In this document: piece by piece, positions 1-10,197 of the stretch | How the letters are laid out: every line of letters begins with the position of its first letter | Position numbering within the stretch: the first letter of the stretch is position 1 | Origin: Rhynchopus euleeides | Taxonomy: Eukaryota > Euglenozoa > Diplonemea > Diplonemida > Diplonemidae | Direction: 5' to 3' | Assembly: GCA_963210315.1 (NCBI GenBank) | Contig: OY723252.1 | Coordinates: forward strand, 1,426,001 to 1,490,000 | Length of the DNA stretch: 64,000 nt | The notes under the pieces: generated by a model | Seen by the model: the letters and a program-made list of their open reading frames with translations, nothing else | The model's database searches: none | What the model was told of the DNA's origin: nothing | Program-made: the position numbers and the translations under genes

Positions 1-3000
1 ACCGACCAATAAAGCGACCAGATGGTGGTCCCAAATTTGGGACCAACCAACAAAGCGACCAGATAGCGGTCCCAAATTTGGGACCGACCGAGAAAGCGAC
101 CAGATGGTGGTCCCAAATTTGGGACCGACCGAAAAATTGGACAGATGGCGGTCCCAAATTTGGGACCGACCCGTAAAGCGACCAGATGGTGGTCCCAATT
201 TTGGGACCGACCCATAAAGCGACCAGATGGCGGTCCCAAATTTGGGACCGACCGAGAAAGCGACCAGATAGCGGTCCCAAATTTGGGACCGACCGAGAAA
301 GCGACCAGATGGTGGTCCCAAATTTGGGACCGACCGAAAAATTGGACAGATGGCGGTCCCAAATTTGGGACCGACCCGTAAAGCGACCAGATGGTGGTCC
401 CAATTTTGGGACCGACCCATAAAGCGACCAGATGGCGGTCCCAAATTTGGGACCGACCGAGAAAGCGACCAGATGGTGGTCCCAAATTTGGGACCGACCG
501 AAAAATTGGCCAGATGGCGGTCCCAAATTTGGGACCGACCAACAAAGCGACCAGATGGTGGTCCCAAATTTGGGACCGACCGAAAAATTGGCCAGATGGC
601 GGTCCCAAATTTGGGACCGACCAATAAAGCGACCAGATGGTGGTCCCAAAATTGGGACCGACCAACAAAGCGACCAGATGGCGGTCCCAAATTTGGGACC
701 GACCCATAAAGCGACCAGATGGTGGTCCCAAATTTGGGACCGACCGAAAAATTGACCAGATGGCGGTCCCAAATTTGGGACCGACCGAGAAAGCGACCAG
801 ATAGCGGTCCCAAATTTGGGACCGACCGAAAAATTGGACAGATGGCGGTCCCAAATTTGGGACCGACCCGTAAAGCGACCAGATGGTGGTCCCAATTTTG
901 GGACCGACCCATAAAGCGACCAGATGGCGGTCCCAAATTTGGGACCGACCGAGAAAGCGACCAGATAGCGGTCCCAAATTTGGGACCGACCGAGAAAGCG
1001 ACCAGATGGTGGTCCCAAATTTGGGACCGACCGAAAAATTGGCCAGATGGCGGTCCCAAATTTGGGACCGACCAACAAAGCGACCAGATGGTGGTCCCAA
1101 ATTTGGGACCGACCGAAAAATTGGCCAGATGGCGGTCCCAAATTTGGGACCGACCAATAAAGCGACCAGATGGTGGTCCCAAAATTGGGACCGACCAACA
1201 AAGCGACCAGATGGCGGTCCCAAATTTGGGACCGACCAACAAAGCGACCAGATGGCGGTCCCAAATTTGGGACCGACCAATAAAGCGACCAGATGGTGGT
1301 CCCAAATTTGGGACCGACCAACAAAGCGACCAGATGGTGGTCCCAAATTTGGGACCAACCAACAAAGCGACCAGATAGCGGTCCCAAATTTGGGACCGAC
1401 CGAGAAAGCGACCAGATGGTGGTCCCAAATTTGGGACCGACCGAAAAATTGGACAGATGGCGGTCCCAAATTTGGGACCGACCCGTAAAGCGACCAGATG
1501 GTGGTCCCAATTTTGGGACCGACCCATAAAGCGACCAGATGGCGGTCCCAAATTTGGGACCGACCGAGAAAGCGACCAGATGGTGGTCCCAAATTTGGGA
1601 CCGACCGAAAAATTGGCCAGATGGCGGTCCCAAATTTGGGACCGACCAATAAAGCGACCAGATGGTGGTCCCAAAATTGGGACCGACCAACAAAGCGACC
1701 AGATGGCGGTCCCAAATTTGGGACCGACCAACAAAGCGACCAGATGGCGGTCCCAAATTTGGGACCGACCAATAAAGCGACCAGATGGTGGTCCCAAATT
1801 TGGGACCGACCGAAAAATTGGACAGATGGCGGTCCCAAATTTGGGACCGACCCGTAAAGCGACCAGATGGTGGTCCCAATTTTGGGACCGACCCATAAAG
1901 CGACCAGATGGCGGTCCCAAATTTGGGACCGACCGAGAAAGCGACCAGATGGTGGTCCCAAATTTGGGACCGACCGAAAAATTGGCCAGATGGCGGTCCC
2001 AAATTTGGGACCGACCAATAAAGCGACCAGATGGTGGTCCCAAAATTGGGACCGACCAACAAAGCGACCAGATGGCGGTCCCAAATTTGGGACCGACCAA
2101 CAAAGCGACCAGATGGCGGTCCCAAATTTGGGACCGACCAATAAAGCGACCAGATGGTGGTCCCAAATTTGGGACCGACCAACAAAGCGACCAGATGGTG
2201 GTCCCAAATTTGGGACCAACCAACAAAGCGACCAGATAGCGGTCCCAAATTTGGGACCGACCGAGAAAGCGACCAGATGGTGGTCCCAAATTTGGGACCG
2301 ACCGAAAAATTGGACAGATGGCGGTCCCAAATTTGGGACCGACCCATAAAGCGACCAGATGGCGGTCCCAAATTTGGGACCGACCCGTAAAGCGACCAGA
2401 TGGTGGTCCCAATTTTGGGACCGACCCATAAAGCGACCAGATGGCGGTCCCAAATTTGGGACCGACCGAGAAAGCGACCAGATAGCGGTCCCAAATTTGG
2501 GACCGACCGAGAAAGCGACCAGATGGTGGTCCCAAATTTGGGACCGACCGAAAAATTGGACAGATGGCGGTCCCAAATTTGGGACGGACCCATAAAGCGA
2601 CCAGATGGCGGTCCCAAATTTGGGACCGACCGAGAAAGCGACCAGATGGTGGTCCCAAATTTGGGACCGACCGAAAAATTGGCCAGATGGCGGTCCCAAA
2701 TTTGGGACCGACCAATAAAGCGACCAGATGGTGGTCCCAAAATTGGGACCGACCAACAAAGCGACCAGATGGTGGTCCCAAATTTGGGACCGACCGAAAA
2801 ATTGGCCAGATGGCGGTCCCAAATTTGGGACCGACCAATAAAGCGACCAGATGGTGGTCCCAAAATTGGGACCGACCAACAAAGCGACCAGATGGTGGTC
2901 CCAAATTTGGGACCGACCGAAAAATTGACCAGATGGCGGTCCCAAATTTGGGACCGACCGAGAAAGCGACCAGATAGCGGTCCCAAATTTGGGACCGACC

Positions 3001-3183
3001 GAGAAAGCGACCAGATGGTGGTCCCAAATTTGGGACCGACCGAAAAATTGGCCAGATGGCGGTCCCAAATTTGGGACCGACCCATAAAGCGACCAGATGG
3101 TGGTCCCAAATTTGGGACCGACCGAAAAATTGACCAGATGGCGGTCCCAAATTTGGGACCGACCGAGAAAGCGACCAGATGGT
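1..3183 (+). repeat. 41-bp satellite array, forward arm
   Basis: About 77 head-to-tail copies of a 41-bp unit start at the window edge, so the array continues to the left. Each unit holds the perfect palindrome GGTCCCAAATTTGGGACC plus a 23-bp spacer. The spacers fall into a few variants: GACCGAGAAAGCGACCAG, GACCGAAAAATTGGCCAG, and forms with CCATAAAG, CCAATAAAG, CCAACAAAG or CCGTAAAG. A few palindromes carry a central change (CAATTTTG or CAAAATTG). Blocks of several units recur in the same order, for example around 860-1240 and 1440-1720, which indicates higher-order duplication. Because 41 is not a multiple of 3 and the unit has no stop codon, long reading frames cross it in several frames; these are not taken as genes. 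Confidence 0.97.
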
Positions 3184-3242
3184 GGTCCCAAATTTGGGAC
3201 CGCCATCTGGTCGCTTTCTCGGTCGGTCCCAAATTTGGGACC
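3143..3242. repeat. Orientation switch of the 41-bp satellite
   Basis: The palindrome at 3184-3201 is the centre of symmetry between the two arms. To its left the unit reads AGAAAGCGACCAGATGGT; to its right it reads GCCATCTGGTCGCTTTCT, the reverse complement apart from one base. No foreign sequence lies at the junction, so the switch happened exactly at the unit's own palindrome. Confidence 0.95.
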
Positions 3243-4047
3243 GCCATCTGGTCGCTTTATGGGTCGGTCCCAAATTTGGGACCGCCATCTGGTCAATTTT
3301 TCGGTCGGTCCCAAATTTGGGACCACCATCTGGTCGCTTTCTCGGTCGGTCCCAAATTTGGGACCGCCATCTGGTCAATTTTTCGGTCGGTCCCAATTTT
3401 GGGACCGCCATCTGGTCGCTTTTTTGGTCGGTCCCAAATTTGGGACCGCCATCTGGTCGCTTTATGGGTCGGTCCCAAATTTGGGACCGCCATCTGGTCG
3501 CTTTATTGGTCGGTCCCAAATTTGGGACCGCCATCTGGTCAATTTTTCGGTCGGTCCCAATTTTGGGACCACCATCTGGTCGCTTTCTTGGTCGGTCCCA
3601 AATTTGGGACCGCCATCTGGTCGCTTTATGGGTCGGTCCCAAATTTGGGACCGCCATCTGGTCGCTTTATTGGTCGGTCCCAAATTTGGGACCGCCATCT
3701 GGTCAATTTTTCGGTCGGTCCCAAATTTGGGACCACCATCTGGTCGCTTTATTGGTCGGTCCCAAATTTGGGACCGCCATCTGGTCAATTTTTCGGTCGG
3801 TCCCAAATTTGGGACCACCATCTGGTCGCTTTCTCGGTCGGTCCCAATTTTGGGACCGCCATCTGGTCGCTTTTTTGGTCGGTCCCAATTGTGGGACCAC
3901 CATCTGGTCGCTTTCTTGGTCGGTCCCAAATTTGGGACCGCCATCTGGTCGCTTTCTCGGTCGGTCCCAAATTTGGGACCACCATCTGGTCGCTTTCTCG
4001 GTCGGTCCCAAATTTGGGACCGCCATCTGGTCGCTTTATTGGTCGGT
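3202..4047 (-). repeat. 41-bp satellite array, inverted arm
   Basis: About 20 copies of the same 41-bp unit run in the opposite orientation, with the same spacer variants read on the minus strand. The last unit ends abruptly at about 4047 inside the GGTCGGT part of a spacer and is followed by unique sequence. The two arms together form a very large inverted repeat. Confidence 0.95.
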
Positions 4048-4329
4048 GAACATCCTTCAGGATTTTGAAGGCACGTCTCACACCGGTTGGTGCTGTGTCG
4101 CATTCCAGGGGATAGTCCTTCACTTGGGTACGATTCGGCGCGACTGAGTCATCAAGCTTCATCCACCTGCCTCTCATGGTGGCGTTGGATTTTCGCACGC
4201 TGCGCCGCATTTTCACCCGGCCGAACTCAAAAACCCAAAGTCTACTGAAGATAGTCTGGCCTCTCCACAACATGTGATGGGAAAATGTTGAGGTCGGGCC
4301 ATGCCAGCCCTGGCACGAGATCACTGCTC

Positions 4330-4386
4330 GTACCTGGGACCACCCGTGTAAAAGTCCCCCCAGGGGGGACTTAAGCACAGGTGGAC
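4330..4386. repeat. Foldback hairpin, family copy A
   Basis: The left arm reads TACCTGGGACCACCCGTG and continues into AAAGTCCCCCC; the right arm starts GGGGGGACTTAAGCAC. The same arm occurs at 4554-4634 and 54777-54846, so this is a dispersed foldback family. It is too short to code for anything. Confidence 0.7.
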
Positions 4387-4553
4387 CTAAAGACGGGAGT
4401 GGGCTGGTCTGGAGGGTCATCAGGTGGCCGCTAGGCCACCTGGTGCCCTCCAGGTGCTGTCAGAGTCGAAAAGTGGGGTGCCAAAAGTCCATCCGGACCG
4501 GAATCACCCCCATACGACGGAAGCGGAAGAGGTCTTCTTGGTCTCCACCGTGC

Positions 4554-4634
4554 CACCCCCGTGTTTAAGCCCCCCCCTGGCCGAAAGTCGCCTCCAGGGG
4601 GGGGACTTAAACACGGGGGGTCCCAGGTACCCCC
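4554..4634. repeat. Foldback hairpin, family copy B
   Basis: The left arm CCCCGTGTTTAAGCCCCCCC pairs with the right arm GGGGGGGACTTAAACACGGG. The right side continues into GGGGTCCCAGGTAC, the full-length arm also seen in the other two copies. Confidence 0.75.
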
Positions 4635-5105
4635 GAAAATTCACATTGTGTCTACAGTGTGGGGCCCGAAAATCGAGTTTTCGGTGTTGCTTTTCCACAT
4701 TTGGGGTTCCCAACTTCAGGACTGTCGCGCAATTACCTCAAAAGTGGCCGAGAAACCCAGGAATTTCTTTTTTTGAAGCCAATATTTTTTGTCACAGTAG
4801 CTTAGCTGAAAAGTTGGGCGAGTCGTCCACCCTACGTCTCCGCCACTGTGCCTGAGGGCTGCGTGTGAGTTGTTGTTCGAGCAGAGGGGGGAGGAAGGGG
4901 GGATGGGGCATGAGTCGAGTTGCCGTTGGCAAGCCGGTTGGAATGTAGGGAGAGAACAGCTGTTGTAGCAGCTGCCCGCACATGATGTCGTTCTCTCGTT
5001 CCGCCGCCACAGGCGCGCGTACACACAGGGGTGGGCTAGGACCTGTAACCCACCTTAAAAGTGATCAACACACACAAACACGCACCATGAAACACGCGCG
5101 TCAAT

Positions 5106-5118
5106 GGGGGCCTTCGCT
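5106..5118 (+). repeat. Solo TIR-like end GGGGGCCTTCGCT
   Basis: This 13-mer is a variant (Y = C) of the terminal repeat GGGGGYCTTCGCT that bounds three MITEs in this window. No matching opposite end is seen nearby, so it is probably a relic. Confidence 0.5.
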
Positions 5119-5904
5119 CAGAAGTGTTTTTTTGTGTAGGGTTGTACCGAACGAATCTCTGATACGATCTCCGCTGTAGCACACACCCACGCCGCACCAC
5201 ACCACCAACACCCTTCAACCCAACCCACAGAGGAAGAGCTCTTCAGGGGGCTCCCCACGCACCATCTTCTGCACTACCCGGCGCCAACCACCGCGTGATC
5301 GCTGTTAGATCCTGCGATGGATTGACACCTTGCCCCAGGTGTGGGGGCAATGCCTTCAAATCGCAGGGCGCGCGCATCGATGTCTAGTTGCCCTTTGGCA
5401 CTGCGCTGTCGGACGGCGGAACAACAGATTTTTTTGGCTCGCGGGCGAAGGGCTCTTGTTGCTGTTGATATCACAGCGTCCCCCCTCCGGCAACCTGTCT
5501 GTGGGTGTCTAGAACACAGCAAGCAAGATGGTATTTAGTTATTTTAACGCATTCGGGGAGGGGGGGGGGGTGTGGGTGCGTGGAGTTAGTCACCCTTGGC
5601 ACGGGGTTTTTTGGCGTCTCTGTTGCTGCCGTGCCTGACACAAGGGATGGGGGGAGGGGGAGGGGGGGGGGCACACGCAAAACACAGGAGGGGAAGGATT
5701 TCCTGCTCACTCGCTATATATTTTATGGAGAAACGCCAAGTAAACAAGAGAAAAAAAAGTAAAAAAAACAAGTATAAAAAAAGCCCCCCCCCAAAAAAAA
5801 TACAAAGGAAAGCAATGGCGGAGCACAGCAGGTTCGAAACGAGATGGCATTTCAGAGCGTGGGTGTTCCTGACGCAGCCCTTTGTTTGCCAAGAATCGCA
5901 TAGT

Positions 5905-6036
5905 TTTCCTTCGCGCGAAGGCCTTTTTTTTCGTGCGTCGGACGCGCGCGACGCGCGAAAAAAAAAGTGCTCCTTTTTTTCGCGCGAATAAAAAAAACGC
6001 CCCTTTTTTTCGCGCGAAAAAAAAAGGCACCCCTAT
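5905..6036. repeat. TTCGCGCGAA palindrome cluster 1
   Basis: Copies of the 10-bp palindrome TTCGCGCGAA lie at 5910, 5979 and 6009, separated by runs of T or A and GCCCC or GTGCTCC. Two further clusters follow within 2.1 kb. Confidence 0.8.
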
Positions 6037-6670
6037 TAAAGGGGCCCCCCGAATAATTATTTGGGGGATCCTGGTGCCCAAAAATCCCGGGGAAAAAAAC
6101 GTTATTCGGGGGGTGGAGTTATTTGGGCAGTGGGTGACCACCTGGTTTGACCCGAGTTTGATGGTCTTTCGGCGGAGTGTGTGGCGGCGGCCTTTCCGGA
6201 ACCCAGGGGCCAGGCTCTATGGGCAGAAGGGCCCCTCTCTCCATGTACTGACGAGAGTTCGTTTCACATCATTCCCGAGGTGTGAAATGATATTATCGGC
6301 CAGATGCAGTTGCATCTGCATGCGGCCTGGCGTTCCTCAACATGATTTGCCCGAGCTCACCCTTTGGACACTCCCAGTCCCCGACGGGGTCTGGGGGCCC
6401 TAAGAGACCTTCTTCCTCAGGGTTGCAGTGATACCCGGCCTTGCTCGCAACCTGCCTGCCACCACGGGCCTGGGGATGGAGTCCGTGAACCCCGAAAAAT
6501 TCGAGGAAATCCCCCTGGAACCCGAATACCCGGACAATCCCACCCCCCTGGAAAAAAATTCCAGGGTCTGGAATTATTCGGGGGGGTCGGCGGTCTGCAA
6601 AATGGCTCAAAGAAAAATGCATTATTTGGGAATAACGGGATTATTTGGGGGTGTAATTATACGGGGGGTC
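6037..6670. other. Mosaic region with repeated ATTATTTGGGG motifs
   Basis: Related motifs built from AATTATTTGGGGG, GTTATTCGGGGGG and GGATTATTTGGGGG occur at 6050-6130 and 6560-6670 around a less repetitive core. The two sides resemble degenerate ends of one element. No convincing gene is seen. Confidence 0.35.
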
Positions 6671-6750
6671 CCTTTATTCGCGCGAATAAAAAAAACGCCC
6701 CTATTTTTCGCGCGAATAAAAAAAGTGCCCCTTTTTTTCGCGCGAATAAA
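6671..6750. repeat. TTCGCGCGAA palindrome cluster 2
   Basis: Three copies at 6677, 6707 and 6737 are spaced exactly 30 bp apart, each followed by an A-rich run and CGCCCC or GTGCCCC. Confidence 0.8.
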
Positions 6751-6772
6751 AAAATCGCATTTGGGGGGTGGG

Positions 6773-6896
6773 CCTGATTTGGCCCAAAACGGGTTCCGCC
6801 GAACGCCGCCACACCACCGCCCAACTCCGCCCAACGCCGCCCAACTCCGCCAAACTCGGGTCAAAAATCAGCTCCAAAGTGGCGGACACTACCTGT
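6773..6896 (-). repeat. Dispersed TTGGGCGGAG repeat, copy 1
   Basis: On the minus strand this segment contains a run of GGCGGAGTTGGGCGG words followed by GGCGGAACCCGTTTT. It matches 48446-48576 on the plus strand almost base for base. Partial relatives lie at 46680-46732 and, more weakly, at about 33720-33775. Confidence 0.8.
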
Positions 6897-7140
6897 TTTG
6901 CCTTTGCAAACGGGGGGGGGGAGGTGTTGTACTGAGGGATTTTCGCTCAGAAATGCTGAAGAATGAGCCGCCTCACAATATTGGTGACCCTCCACCATCT
7001 TCCCAGCACAACTGGAGAGCCACCCACTATGCTGCAGTTTGCCGAAGCTAGTACCTGGCGCAATAACCCAGCGCGTTCACTCCATCGACCTGTACAAGAA
7101 GCAGCCCAGCCAGTGGCACAAGCCCAGGCCGAAGGGGGAT

Positions 7141-7545
7141 GACGTTCTCTCGGGGTACCCGAGGGAACAGAGAGGTAACAGAGCGGGATATCCGTGGGAT
7201 GTCTCTCGCTGTTACTCTCGTGTCTTCTGCAGGGTTCCACCTTGGCGTAGGATATCCAACGCGAGAAGCAACATCCCGTAGGTTATCCCATAGGATATCC
7301 TACCCAAGTTCTGGGAATCGAACCACCACCTACGGTTTTCACGCCCGAATACGCAGGCTCCATGACAGCACATGGCGGACAACCCAGAATCGAGTGCGGT
7401 GGGAGCCTCGCCCGGATGTACTTTGCACAGAAAAAGGAGGAGGGGCGACCCGTCTGGGATGTCGACTGCCGCAGTCACGGTGTCGACGACACGCAGCACC
7501 TGAGCGGGTTTTGAACCCGGGACCGTCAATTATCAGGCAGGACGT
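7141..7545 (-). repeat. Region with two tRNA-like (B-box) remnants, possible SINE
   Basis: On the minus strand a perfect B-box-like word GGTTCAAAACC (7507-7517) lies in a hairpin CGGG-TTCAAAA-CCCG that looks like a tRNA T-arm. Upstream of it on that strand is a degraded anticodon-arm-like stretch. A second B-box match, GGTTCGATTCC, lies at 7314-7324, also on the minus strand. No full cloverleaf could be drawn by eye, so tRNA-derived SINE fragments are more likely than working tRNA genes. Confidence 0.35.
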
Positions 7546-7919
7546 CAGGCCTTGGGGGGGGGGCGCCGACCCGGGCATGCCTGAGGACTTCCCGACAATA
7601 CCGTTGAGCGGAAGTTGGGGCGGGAAGCTGAGACGGGCAAATCTTGCGCTTCTGCTGAGCCCTATTTCTGGCCCACTTCTTGTACCCGTGCCTGCTGTAC
7701 CAGGTGCCTGTTCCAGTCATCTGCCTCCCATCAGAGGACGCATCTGAGAGACTCTCGTCTTTCGTCCCTGTGCCACATGCTCACAGGTGAGCACCACACC
7801 CAATATCAAGAAGACGATCAATCATGGAGGCATGGAGAAGGCGCATGACACAGTGAGCTGGACGCCAACAATAGTCACACTGTTCACAGCACAGCCACAG
7901 GGACAAGGTGCCAAGGGGC

Positions 7920-8150
7920 CAATTTTTTCGCGCGAAGCGCTTTTTTACCCCTTTTTTTCGCGCGAAATGCGTTTTTTTTCGCGCGAAGCGCTTTTTTTTT
8001 TGCGCGAAATCTTTTTTTTTTCGCGCGAAGCGCCTTTTTTTTCGCGCGAAATGCGCTTTTTTTTTTCGCGCGAACCCCCTTTTTTTTTACGCGCTCGCGC
8101 AGGGGTCCGGGGGGTTCGCGCGTAGCCAAAAAGCTTCGCGCGAAGGGAAA
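7920..8150. repeat. TTCGCGCGAA palindrome cluster 3
   Basis: At least seven perfect copies (7927, 7957, 7979, 8020, 8041, 8065, 8135) and several near copies are separated by T-runs. Lysine- or phenylalanine-rich reading frames across this stretch are products of the repeat. Confidence 0.85.
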
Positions 8151-9818
8151 CTATGGAATCGAAGAAAACATGAAAGGCCCCGCCCCCGCCCCGCCCCGCC
8201 CCCCCCACAAAAGAGTCAACAAAACAAAACAAACAAACAAACGCCCTGGCTGCTACCCACAACCCTTTTTTTATTGCAGTACACAATAAGTACCCAAATT
8301 TCACCTTTTGAATATACAGGGGAGACCCCAGCCAGGCCAAGTTTTTTTTGCAATCTGAGTAAAGGGGGGGGGGAGTAAGGGAGGGAGGGAGGGAGGGGGG
8401 GGGACGGCTGCCCCTACCCCGCCTCCTCCCCTCCCCCCCCCCCCCCTCTCCCTCTCCCTCCGTCAGTGTGCCTTACTTTTTTCTCTACACCGTTACATTA
8501 CCCCCTCCTCATTTCTCTCTCTCTCTCTCACTTGTTGCAGCGTGAACGAGAAAAGGCCTCGCGCTCAGCAGGATCGTAGTGCAGTGATCCTCTGAGTGAT
8601 GCGAGCTCCGTCTGTGTCCCGATTCCATCGTGTTTTGTGACTCTGCCCGTGCCTACTAAGACATGGGCTTGTTTAGCAGTCTGTTTTTTTTTTACGTTTT
8701 CTTTGTATTTTTCACGTACACTTTGCACCCCCACCCGCCCCCACATCTGTTGCCCTCTCTCTCACCTGATACCCTTCCCGCGGCAGTTTCTTTGCTATGG
8801 GGGTCGTCGCCGTCGGCAAATAAAATTTTCCGCCAAAGTTCGGCGATTTTCACCTAAAAATAGGAGGAACTGCACTGAAATGCACCTTTTTCGGCAGTGT
8901 GGCGGAGACACCCCCCAATGATCCTTTGTCTCAGGTCACGGGAAAGGCAGGTCGTTGGGCACTCACAGATGCGCACAAAATAAAGGTGGGATCTCAACTC
9001 AAACTCGGATGTTATTTTCCCACCGTGCATAATTATCTCTTTGCGAACATCACATTCACATCACAGGCAGACTGTGTGTGTGGGTGTGTATACTGCAAAA
9101 AAAGATCCACGCATGTGTGATGAGGAGTGGATCGGGGTGTTCAGCAGAAAAGGCACCGTTCGTACAGACATGGAGTCTTTTCTTTGGGTGCAGCCAGAGT
9201 GACTATTGCCCCCCCCCCCCCCCGACTCTGTGCACCTTACTTTCTCTACTTTTACTCCCTTCCCCGCCGCCCCCCCTCCCGCCCCCGCTTCCAACAGCAC
9301 CTGAAGGGAACAGTGCACAACAGTAACATAGCATGCTTGCCGTCGGGCAAGGCAGACCGAACGAAAACGACAGGGGAAAAAAAACCAGGGAAAAATATAA
9401 CAAGTGTGGTTGTTGGAAGACGGCACAAAATCTGCCAAAAAAAAGTGATTAACAGCGCCCCTCTCTCCCCTCTCCACCCTCTTCCCCTCCTGCCCCCCCC
9501 CCCCCCTTTCACCCCCCGTGGGTCGCCTGCAAGGAACCGGAGGGGAGCCAAAAAAACACCATTCAAAAATCGTTCAAAAAAAGGTCACTCCCCCCCCTCC
9601 ACCTCACCCGAGCACCCACCCCCCCCCCTATACGGTATACGACTTTGCGCCTTACTTTTCTCGACACTATAACCACTTCTTCCCTTCCCGTCTCCCACCC
9701 CTCGCCCTCTTCCACCATTTTCGTACGAAGGTGTCAAAATCTTCCGAGCACAGCAGGTGGTGTTCGCTGGTGCTCCAACTCGGGGGTGGGGGGGGGGGGC
9801 AGTGTTGTTAGAAACCGA
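8151..9818. other. Low-complexity region without a recognisable gene
   Basis: Long C, G, CT and A tracts (8160-8470, 9210-9300, 9470-9630) alternate with ordinary sequence. Several open frames exist on both strands, but all have simple-sequence compositions. No domain was recognised. Confidence 0.5.
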
Positions 9819-9884
9819 GTTTTAAACATTTTAAACGTTTTAAACGTTTTAAAGTTTAAAACGCCGTTTTAAATTACCGTATAC

Positions 9885-10197
9885 GTAAATATTATGGAAC
9901 GTAAATATTATGGAACGTAAATATTTTGGAACGCTGGTGGGTTGGCGTTCCAGATTTTTTTCGTTCCATAATATTTACAGGGCTTTCTGCGACTCGGGGA
10001 CTTGGACCAGGTGATCGGACGGCATACAGAGTCCCTGACGGGACCTACTCGTGCACTTTTCGCGCGATTCCTGACGCAAGCCGTCCTCACCACCGAGTCC
10101 CCAACTGGCCCTGTAAATATTATGGAACGTAAATATTATGGAACGGACCGGCCAAAAATGGGCCCGTTCCATAATATTTACGTTCCATAATATTTAC
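9885..10197. mobile_element. Nested 313-bp TIR element with 6-bp GTATAC duplication
   Basis: Both ends are tandem copies of GTAATATTATGGAAC-like words: GTAAATATTATGGAAC on the left and its reverse complement on the right. It is flanked by GTATAC at 9879-9884 and 10198-10203. The uninterrupted sequence ACCGTATACCAT at the other end of the host element shows that one GTATAC is the original target. Further internal copies at 9962-9977 and 10111-10130 suggest an older nesting inside it. Confidence 0.8.

Larger units (their letters stand above)
4048..5905. other. Region without a recognisable gene
   Basis: This is mixed single-copy and low-complexity DNA. It contains two foldback hairpins listed separately and a TIR-like end at 5106-5118. 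A C/G- and A-rich low-complexity stretch runs at about 5550-5800. Open frames of 60-140 codons occur on both strands, but none has a recognisable domain. Confidence 0.5.

Noticed and set aside
1..4047. CRISPR array (palindromic repeat with spacers of constant length)
   Set aside because: Spacers are a few recurring variants, not unique sequences; the context is eukaryotic, no cas genes are present, and the array flips orientation.
145..4147. Long open frames (up to 549 codons) across the 41-bp satellite on both strands
   Set aside because: The unit has no stop in several frames, so any such array is open; the peptides are pure 41-residue repeats and switch with array orientation.
7314..7517. 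Functional tRNA genes at the two B-box matches
   Set aside because: No complete cloverleaf or good A-box could be drawn at the right distance; kept only as tRNA-like remnants.
7920..8340. Lys-rich and Phe-rich frames across TTCGCGCGAA cluster 3
   Set aside because: Direct translation of T/A runs and the palindrome in different frames.
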